The notes under the pieces: generated by a model
The model's input: the letters and a program-made list of their open reading frames with translations, nothing else
Databases searched by the model: none
What the model was told of the DNA's origin: nothing
Origin: an uncultured Lachnospiraceae bacterium
GTDB lineage: Bacteria; Bacillota; Clostridia; Lachnospirales; Lachnospiraceae
Assembly: GCA_947305245.1 (NCBI GenBank)
Contig: CAMZDG010000022.1
Location: 1 to 44,227, forward strand
Length of the DNA: 44,227 bases
Reading direction: 5' to 3'
In this document: piece by piece, positions 33,451 through 44,227 of the stretch
How positions within the stretch are numbered: position 1 is the stretch's first letter
Layout: each line of letters begins with the position of its first letter
Made by a program: the position numbers and the translations under genes

Positions 33451-34770
33451 TTATTTGTTGTTCTTGTCGTTATACTTTTTCACCATGCCAGCCTTTTCGA
33501 ACATGCTTCCGGAGCCTGTCTTCATCTTGCTGTCTGCATTCTTCATGGCATCGTCAATTTCCCTCTCGGAAACGCCGGAGGAAAGGTTTGCCTTATTCTG
33601 CATGGTCTTTCTTTGCTGCGAAGGCTGAATGTTCTTGGTATTCATCTGCGCATATGCATTCAGGCGCTCCTGCTGGATCTTCATCTTCTCCAGCTTCTTT
33701 GCGCTCTTTTCCTTGTTCTGACTGATGATCTGGTCGAAATCCATCTTATCAATGTGCTTATTGATGATGATCTGCTGGATGGTACGAACTACGTTACCTG
33801 CTACCCAGTAAAGGCCCATGCCGGCTGCAAAGGAGTAACAGAAAAATGCAGACATAAGAGGCATGAACATGTTCATCATCTTCATGGACTCTGCCATGGA
33901 ATCCGCCTGCTCATTTCCGCTCTTTGGCTGCTGAGGCATCAGCTTAATGCTGATGAACTGCGTAAGGGCGGAGAGGATGGGGATCATAAGGGCACCGATC
34001 AAAAGACCCCAGGCACCTGCTTCAAATGCTTCCTTTACAATGCTGCTGGGAGCATTTCCAATGTTGAGTCCAAGGAAATTGTTGTAGGTTTCAAGAAGTC
34101 CACCTTTTCCAAGGATCAGCTGTCCGTTATAGGTCAGGGAATTCAGTTCATATTCCTTCGCGATCGTTGCAAAATCCGTGGAAGACAGTCTGTTCAATAC
34201 GTCAACTACACCCTTTGAAAGATCGGCATTCAAATTTTTCGTAAACTGGCCTACCGTAGTTTCAATGGTCTTGATCCCGGAATTCATTAAATAATGAGCA
34301 TTATCCTTGTTGATGATCTTTTCCGCAAGAACTGCATAGGTATTCCCAATCTTGGTAACATAAGCGGGAATGGAATAGATCACGCGGTACAGGGCGAACA
34401 GGATCGGCATCTGGATCAGCAGATATAAGCAGCTGCCCGTAGGGGAAGTGCCATACTTGGCATAAACCATCTGAATTTCCTGGTTCATGGCCATCTGGGA
34501 ATCCGAGTCTTTCTTGTTCTTATACTTTGCCTGGACTGCCTGAATTTCCGGCTGCATCTTTGCAGATAATTTAGAAAATTTTTGTTGCTTGATGGTAATG
34601 GGGAGCATTAAGAGGTTTACGACAATTGTGAAGAGAATGATTGCCAGACCAATGTTGGGAATTCCGACCATTTCGAGCAGGGTAAAGATTCCCTCCATGA
34701 TATAACCTAAAATCTTAGACACCCATCCGATGATAAAGGTAGAATTTTGTGTCAAAATGATAACGTCCAT
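33451..34770 (-). CDS. yidC: Membrane protein insertase YidC/OxaA
   Basis: A 439-residue insertase that integrates membrane proteins with or without Sec. About five membrane helices, with the positively charged cytoplasmic hairpin (KQQKFSKLSAKMQPEIQAVQAKYK region), then PTGSCLYLLIQMPILFALYRVI and GMGLYWVAGNVVRTIQQIIINK. An extended outside loop sits at about 140-230 and a Lys/Gln-rich cytoplasmic tail from about 360. The ribosome site AGGAGG is ideal. No lipobox is seen at the N-terminus, unlike many Gram-positive paralogues. Confidence 0.95.
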   Translation of the reverse strand: MDVIILTQNSTFIIGWVSKILGYIMEGIFTLLEMVGIPNIGLAIILFTIVVNLLMLPITIKQQKFSKLSAKMQPEIQAVQAKYKNKKDSDSQMAMNQEIQMVYAKYGTSPTGSCLYLLIQMPILFALYRVIYSIPAYVTKIGNTYAVLAEKIINKDNAHYLMNSGIKTIETTVGQFTKNLNADLSKGVVDVLNRLSSTDFATIAKEYELNSLTYNGQLILGKGGLLETYNNFLGLNIGNAPSSIVKEAFEAGAWGLLIGALMIPILSALTQFISIKLMPQQPKSGNEQADSMAESMKMMNMFMPLMSAFFCYSFAAGMGLYWVAGNVVRTIQQIIINKHIDKMDFDQIISQNKEKSAKKLEKMKIQQERLNAYAQMNTKNIQPSQQRKTMQNKANLSSGVSEREIDDAMKNADSKMKTGSGSMFEKAGMVKKYNDKNNK

Positions 34771-34827
34771 TTATCCTCCTGGCGTCGCTTTCTTCCAAAG
34801 AAAAATCAAAAGGATCGAAATCTATCT

Positions 34828-35085
34828 CTATTTCTTCCTAATAGAAATATATCTGATTTTCTTAAAATTGAATTCTTCTGGAACCGGATCATATCCTCCT
34901 TTGGAAAAAGGGTTACATCTGAGAATTCTCCAAGAAGCCAAAAGGCTTCCCTTGAAGGCGCCATGTCTCTTAATTGCCTCTAATCCATAATTGGAACAGC
35001 TCGGCACGTAAGGACATTTCGTACTCTTCATGGGAGAAAGATATTTTTGATATAATCTTATGACAGCGATCAAAATTTTTTTCAT
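34828..35085 (-). CDS. yidD: Membrane protein insertion efficiency factor YidD
   Basis: An 85-residue membrane-associated protein. Family motifs [19 protein letters not shown] and [17 protein letters not shown] are intact. It starts 8 bases after rnpA and precedes yidC, the conserved order. Confidence 0.96.
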   Translation of the reverse strand: MKKILIAVIRLYQKYLSPMKSTKCPYVPSCSNYGLEAIKRHGAFKGSLLASWRILRCNPFSKGGYDPVPEEFNFKKIRYISIRKK

Positions 35086-35093
35086 AAACAGGC

Positions 35094-35441
35094 TTAATAA
35101 AGATAAACTTTAAGTATCTTATGGAGCTTTGCAAGATGGAGCAGGGCACTTTCCACTTCATAATAACTTGCTCCTGCGGCATTACTTCTTGCAACGACTA
35201 CAATATCCAAACCACTATTGAATACGCTCTCATGCAGTCGATAGCTTTCTCGGACCAGTCTGGTAATGCGATGTCTTACCACACTGTTTCCTACTTTTTT
35301 ACTCACGCTGATCCCAATCCTGTTCTTTTCAAGGCCATTTTCCTTTATGATCATTACAAAATACTTGTTGGCATAAGATCTGCCATTCTTGTAGACGAAT
35401 TGGAATTGGTGATTCTTTTTTAAGGATTCTGAAAATTGCAT
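35094..35441 (-). CDS. rnpA: Ribonuclease P protein component
   Basis: A 115-residue basic protein subunit of RNase P, which matures tRNA 5' ends. Motifs [18 protein letters not shown] and [24 protein letters not shown] are present. The start is at [13 protein letters not shown], with AGGAA 9 bases upstream; the longer frame to 35531 reads through the preceding terminator. A hairpin terminator separates it from rpmH. Confidence 0.95.
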   Translation of the reverse strand: MQFSESLKKNHQFQFVYKNGRSYANKYFVMIIKENGLEKNRIGISVSKKVGNSVVRHRITRLVRESYRLHESVFNSGLDIVVVARSNAAGASYYEVESALLHLAKLHKILKVYLY

Positions 35442-35469
35442 ACTGGATTTCCTAGTTAAATTGTTAGAG

Positions 35470-35495
35470 AAAAAAAGGTCACATTGCTGTGACCT
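35470..35495 (-). terminator. Terminator or attenuator between rpmH and rnpA
   Basis: Perfect 8-bp stem AGGTCACA / TGTGACCT with a 4-base loop, followed on the minus strand by seven T. Read-through would lower rnpA and downstream expression relative to rpmH. Confidence 0.85.
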
Positions 35496-35536
35496 ATAGC
35501 AGTTTATATCCTTTGCGATCCCATCTGGCACAAAAA

Positions 35537-35671
35537 TTAAGCAGAAATCTTTTTTCTACCCTTTGCACGTCTGGCTGCTAATACTTTTCTTCCGCCGGGA
35601 GTACTCATTCTTGCTCTGAAGCCATGTACTCTTGCATGTGAACGCTTTTTAGGCTGAAACGTCATCTTCAT
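35537..35671 (-). CDS. rpmH: 50S ribosomal protein L34
   Basis: A 44-residue basic protein, [18 protein letters not shown] onward, ending GRKKISA; full family length. Perfect AAAGGAGGT ribosome site. First gene of the leftward unit from the origin. Confidence 0.98.
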   Translation of the reverse strand: MKMTFQPKKRSHARVHGFRARMSTPGGRKVLAARRAKGRKKISA

Positions 35672-35714
35672 GATTCGGGCACCTCCTTTACTTTTACAGG
35701 AAAATAGCATATTG

Positions 35715-35743
35715 ATTGTATAAAAAATAAGGGTGCATGTCAA
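35715..35743 (-). promoter_or_regulatory. Strong rpmH promoter
   Basis: On the minus strand TTGACA (35738-35743), a 17-base spacer and TACAAT (35715-35720). Confidence 0.9.
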
Positions 35744-35818
35744 GAAAAAAATTATAAAAATCCCTAAAAATAAAGAAAAATGACAATCTTCAAAAATTTA
35801 AAAATTTCTTTTTCAGAC

Positions 35819-36058
35819 TTATCCACGTACATATACACGTATTTTTCCATGATTTAGATATCCACTTTTCATTCACTTTATGTGGATAATTCTACTTATC
35901 CTTCCACTATTTTCCATAAAAAAACGTGAATTTCCTTCGAAATTGCTCACAATTACAAATTTTTATCGAAATTCTTATTATCCACTTTTTGGGACAAATA
36001 TCCACGTATAAAAAATTTATAACACTTATAACCATAATTATAAACATCATGTGGATAA
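35819..36058. other. oriC, left DnaA-box cluster (rpmH-dnaA gap)
   Basis: DnaA boxes: TTATCCACG at 35819, TGTGGATAA (perfect, reversed) at 35881, TTATCCACT at 35978 and TGTGGATAA (perfect, reversed) at 36050. Weaker copies are ATATCCACT at 35858 and ATATCCACG at 35998. The region and its flank at 35740-35815 are extremely AT-rich. A dnaA promoter must lie at about 36085-36125 (TTGAAA and TATAGA are candidates, with poor spacing). Gene polarity switches here. Confidence 0.88.
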
Positions 36059-36212
36059 CTTTTTCAACAGGCACGTTCAAAACTACCATTTGAAAATTTT
36101 CTTAATTTATTATAGAATTAGTACGATGGTTTATTGTCGGCAAGTATGGCTTTTTCCATCATTTCGGCATGCTTTTATGACTACTTTTTTTGGGAAGGTT
36201 TGGGTGTTTTTT

Positions 36213-37592
36213 ATGGAAAACGTGAAGGAAAAATGGAACGATATCAAGGAGACCGTCAGGAGAGAATATAATCTTTCTGATATTTCTTATCGTACCTGGA
36301 TCGAGTCGCTGGAATTCTATGGCGTAGAAAATGACGTGGTCAATATTTTGATCCCGTCTGATCAGGCGAATGCGCTGGATTATATTTCAAAGAAATATAC
36401 GAATTTCTTTAAGGTGACCATTTCTGAAATCTTAGAGCATGATTATGAGGTTCATTTTCTGTTGGAAAATGAAATTCATTCCAATAGTTCTTCCTCCCTT
36501 CAGGAAAAAGGAGCAGAAAAGGCTTCCATTAACCAGATCTCTCATGAAAATGCCAATTTAAACCCGAAATATCGTTTTGATACTTTCGTGGTAGGAAGCA
36601 ACAATAAATTTGCACATGCTTCTTCCCTGGCCGTGGCGGAATCTTATCCCGTGATCACTTATAATCCTTTGTATCTCTATGGCGGTCCCGGACTTGGAAA
36701 GACGCACTTAATGCATTCCATTGGTCACATGATCTTAGACAATCATCCAAACATGAAGGTTCTTTACGTCACTAGTGAGGAATTTACGAATGAAGTGATC
36801 GAATCCATCCGTAGCGGTAATGCAGCTTCCATGACAAAGCTTCGTGACAAGTATCGCACCGTGGACGTGCTCATGGTAGACGACGTACAATTTATTATAG
36901 GAAAGGAAAGTACGCAGGAGGAATTCTTTAACACCTTCAATGCGCTGCACGCTGCCGGAAAGCAGATCATTCTTTCTTCCGATAAGCCTCCGAAACAGAT
37001 GAGTGCTCTGGATGAAAGATTCCGTTCCAGATTTGAATGGGGACTTACTGCAGACATCCAGCCGCCTGATTATGAAACGAAGGTTGCCATTCTTCGAAAG
37101 AAGGCGGAAACCTGTGAAAAGAATATTTCCGAAGAAGTGATCCAATACATTGCGAACAATATTAAATCCAACATTCGTGAGCTGGAAGGCGCATTCAATA
37201 AGATTGTCTTCTTTGCAAAATTAAACAATCTGGATCAGGACATTACCTTAAACGTGGCAGAAGAGGCCTTAAAGGATGTGATCGATCCGAATAAGATCAA
37301 CGAAATCACGCCGAATCTCATCATTGAAGTGGTTTCTGAGCATTTTGGCGTGAAATCCGAGGATATTACTTCTAAGAAAAGGAATGCGGAATTTGTCGTT
37401 CCCAGGCAGATCATCATGTATCTTTGCCGGAAACTGACAGACACTTCTTACACGAATATTGCGAAGCTTCTTAATAAAAAAGATCATACAACCATTATCC
37501 ACGGTTGTTCCAAGATTGAAGCCGAGATCAGTACAAACAAGGATCTTCAAAATAAGCTGGAGATCATTGAAAAGAAGATAAACCCATCGTAA
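36213..37592 (+). CDS. dnaA: Chromosomal replication initiator DnaA
   Basis: A 459-residue AAA+ initiator that melts oriC. Domain I at 1-80 (KWNDIKETVRREYNLSDISY), a short Ser-rich domain II at about 88-115, Walker A GGPGLGKT (157-164), Walker B VDDVQF (222-227), and domain IV with KKRNAEFVVPRQIIMYL and DHTTIIHGCSKI, the DnaA signature. The start at MENVKEKW is chosen by homology; its ribosome site (GGGAAGG, about 15 bases upstream) is weak and far. A GTG at 36051 would put 54 non-homologous residues in front and overlaps a DnaA box. Confidence 0.96.
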   Translation: MENVKEKWNDIKETVRREYNLSDISYRTWIESLEFYGVENDVVNILIPSDQANALDYISKKYTNFFKVTISEILEHDYEVHFLLENEIHSNSSSSLQEKGAEKASINQISHENANLNPKYRFDTFVVGSNNKFAHASSLAVAESYPVITYNPLYLYGGPGLGKTHLMHSIGHMILDNHPNMKVLYVTSEEFTNEVIESIRSGNAASMTKLRDKYRTVDVLMVDDVQFIIGKESTQEEFFNTFNALHAAGKQIILSSDKPPKQMSALDERFRSRFEWGLTADIQPPDYETKVAILRKKAETCEKNISEEVIQYIANNIKSNIRELEGAFNKIVFFAKLNNLDQDITLNVAEEALKDVIDPNKINEITPNLIIEVVSEHFGVKSEDITSKKRNAEFVVPRQIIMYLCRKLTDTSYTNIAKLLNKKDHTTIIHGCSKIEAEISTNKDLQNKLEIIEKKINPS

Positions 37593-37871
37593 CGTGGGTA
37601 AGACTTCCATAGGACGTGGATGAACGTGAGTAATTATTTTTCAGGAAAAATGACTCTAAAAATGCACGTGAATAACTTTCAAAAAAAATAGACTTATTCT
37701 TGAATTATTCACGAGTTTTCCATTCCATTTTTCCTCGAAAAATGGTATAATAATAGTGGTTTTGCACATATCAACTCCCTTTATTATGATGAATACGATC
37801 TTTCTTTTTTATTCATTCATATCAGGGAGCAAACAGACAGGTACAATGACGCGAAGGGAGATATGCACGTT
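37593..37871. other. oriC, right part (dnaA-dnaN gap)
   Basis: Four weaker DnaA boxes, each with two mismatches: reversed at 37593, 37615 and 37667 (CGTGGGTAA, CGTGGATGA, CGTGAATAA) and direct TTATTCACG at 37705. An AT-rich stretch at 37676-37700 could be the unwinding element. A TATAAT at 37746-37751 is the likely -10 of dnaN. Confidence 0.7.
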
Positions 37872-38981
37872 ATGAAATTTGTATGTTCCAAATCTAATCT
37901 TTTATCCGGTTTACAGATTGTATCAAAGGCTGTTCCTAATAAAACAACAATGTCCATTCTTGAGTGCATCCTGGTAGATGCTACGAAGAATTATATTAAG
38001 TTAACCGCCAATGACATGGAGCTCGGCATGGAAACTGTCATTGAAGGTGAAGTAATTGAAAAGGGGATCATCGCCCTGGATGCGAAAATGTTTTTGGATA
38101 TTATAAGAAAGCTTCCTGACAGCGACGTGACCATCGAATCTGATTCTTCTTTTAAGACTTTGATCAAATGTGAAAAGTCTAATTTCGCCATCATTGGAAA
38201 ATCAGGAGAGGATTTCTCTTATTTACCCATCGTTGAAAAGAATGATCAAATCTTGATCAGCCAGTTCACCTTAAAGGAAGTGATCCGTCAGACGATCTTT
38301 TCCATTTCTGACAATGAAAACAACAAGCTGATGACCGGCGAATTGTTTGACATTAACGGTAATGAGTTAAAGGTTGTTTCTTTGGACGGACACAGAATTT
38401 CCATTCGTAAGATTGAATTAAAGGATCATTATGAGAAGCATCGCATGATCGTTCCCGGAAAGACCTTGAATGAAATTTCAAAGATCATTCCCGGAGATGC
38501 GGATAAGGACGTGACCATTTCCTTTACGAATAATCATATTTTGTTTGAGTTCGATGATACCTTAGTGGTTTCCAGACTGATCGAGGGGGAATATTTCAAG
38601 GTAGAGCAGATGCTTTCCAGCGATTATGAGACAAAGGTAAGGATCAATAAGAAGGAATTTTTGAGCTGTATCGACAGAGCAACCCTTCTGGTAAAGGAAG
38701 GGGATAAGAAGCCCATCATCATTAACATTACCGACGGAAGCATTGAATTAAAGATCAATTCCACCCTCGGCAGCATGAATGAAGAGATTGACGTGGAAAA
38801 GCAGGGGAAGGATCTGATGATAGGATTTAATCCAAAGTTCCTGATCGATGCCTTGAGAGTCATTGATGATGAAGAAGTGGACCTTTATATGGTGAACTCT
38901 AAGGCGCCTTGCTTCATCAAGAATGAGGAAGAGTCGTATATTTATCTTGTGCTTCCTGTTAACTTTACGACGGTATCTTAA
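37872..38981 (+). CDS. dnaN: DNA polymerase III beta sliding clamp
   Basis: A 369-residue clamp with three repeated domains; start MKFVCSKSNLLSGLQIVSKAV and end YIYLVLPVNF are typical. The ATG at 37872 is preferred because AAGGGAG lies about 11 bases upstream; an ATG three codons earlier nearly touches it. Confidence 0.97.
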   Translation: MKFVCSKSNLLSGLQIVSKAVPNKTTMSILECILVDATKNYIKLTANDMELGMETVIEGEVIEKGIIALDAKMFLDIIRKLPDSDVTIESDSSFKTLIKCEKSNFAIIGKSGEDFSYLPIVEKNDQILISQFTLKEVIRQTIFSISDNENNKLMTGELFDINGNELKVVSLDGHRISIRKIELKDHYEKHRMIVPGKTLNEISKIIPGDADKDVTISFTNNHILFEFDDTLVVSRLIEGEYFKVEQMLSSDYETKVRINKKEFLSCIDRATLLVKEGDKKPIIINITDGSIELKINSTLGSMNEEIDVEKQGKDLMIGFNPKFLIDALRVIDDEEVDLYMVNSKAPCFIKNEEESYIYLVLPVNFTTVS

Positions 38982-39041
38982 TCATTTTTGGGTTGTTTGA
39001 TTATTGCTCTCAGGCACTAATATTTTATAAAAGGTGTAAGT

Positions 39042-39248
39042 ATGGAAGTTGTTAGGATAAAGGATGAGTTTATTAAGCTTGGGCAGGTTTTGAAGCTGGC
39101 GGGGCTTGTGGATTCCGGCGTGGATGCAAAGTTTGTGATCCAGGACGGACTTGTAAAAGTGAATGGTGAAGTAGATACCAGAAGGGGCAGGAAGATTGTC
39201 GCCGGAGATATTGTGGAATATCAGGGCAACAAGATCAAAGTGGAGTAA
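39042..39248 (+). CDS. yaaA: S4-domain RNA-binding protein YaaA
   Basis: A 68-residue S4-like protein (FIKLGQVLKLAGLVDSG, VKVNGEVDTRRGRKI). It sits between dnaN and recF, as in Bacillus. AAAAGGTG ribosome site. Probably involved in ribosome assembly. Confidence 0.93.
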   Translation: MEVVRIKDEFIKLGQVLKLAGLVDSGVDAKFVIQDGLVKVNGEVDTRRGRKIVAGDIVEYQGNKIKVE

Positions 39249-39253
39249 TTGAT

Positions 39254-42573
<3,320 letters not shown>

Positions 42574-42605
42574 TAACCATAGTCTGTGCGACAGAAAGAG
42601 GAATC

Positions 42606-44227
<1,622 letters not shown>

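Noticed and set aside
36051..36212. GTG start giving DnaA 54 extra residues
   Set aside because: The extension has no DnaA homology and its start codon lies in a perfect DnaA box.

Overview
The window spans a chromosomal replication origin of a low-to-moderate GC Firmicute, most likely a Lachnospiraceae member (Clostridia). Support comes from the order parA-parB-DUF4446-serS on the left arm, rpmH-rnpA-yidD-yidC-jag-mnmE-mnmG-rsmG next to the origin, and dnaA-dnaN-yaaA-recF-gyrB-gyrA on the right arm. Other signs are strong AGGAGG-type ribosome sites, a perfect Firmicute parS and a Firmicute-type LexA box. Every gene left of about 35.8 kb is on the minus strand and every gene from dnaA on is on the plus strand, so all are transcribed away from the origin. 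I saw no rRNA, tRNA, CRISPR array or transposase gene.

Origin and housekeeping part (20.9-44.2 kb). DnaA-box clusters flank dnaA on both sides. The right arm carries dnaA, dnaN, yaaA, recF, gyrB and the first 540 codons of gyrA. GyrB has an unusual acidic insert of roughly 85 residues. The left arm carries the ribosomal protein, RNase P and membrane-insertion genes, the tRNA U34-modification pair mnmE/mnmG (both with low-complexity inserts, and separated by ten 15-bp tandem repeats), rsmG, a soluble DegS-like histidine kinase behind a LexA box, a parS that also looks like the stem of a transcription terminator, parA/parB, a DUF4446 protein, a divergent serS, and a degV-marR pair with a 33-bp palindrome over its promoter.

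Accessory part (0.1-20.8 kb). A LytTR response regulator and a GHKL histidine kinase (20.8-18.3 kb) end at a hairpin terminator. Directly downstream is a promoter with four helically phased TTAA repeats. It drives what looks like an eight-gene operon: four paralogous lipoproteins, an ABC ATPase, a double-length ABC-2 type permease and two more lipoproteins of the same family (18.0-6.3 kb). All six lipoproteins share a PWNHG motif and a C-x4-C-x-H-x5-C motif. A second promoter with the same repeat number, repeat spacing and -35/-10 geometry lies in front of a large solute-binding-type lipoprotein gene at 5.0 kb, which is followed by a similar gene. A glycoside hydrolase family 43 gene with its own promoter and terminator sits between the two units.

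The membrane part of the GHKL kinase resembles each half of the ABC permease of the same locus. My inference is that the kinase senses through a permease-derived domain, and that the regulator activates both phased-repeat promoters, producing the transporter, the lipoprotein set and the solute-binding-type lipoproteins together. This locus is the best candidate for an undescribed system. Its ligand and role cannot be read from the sequence.
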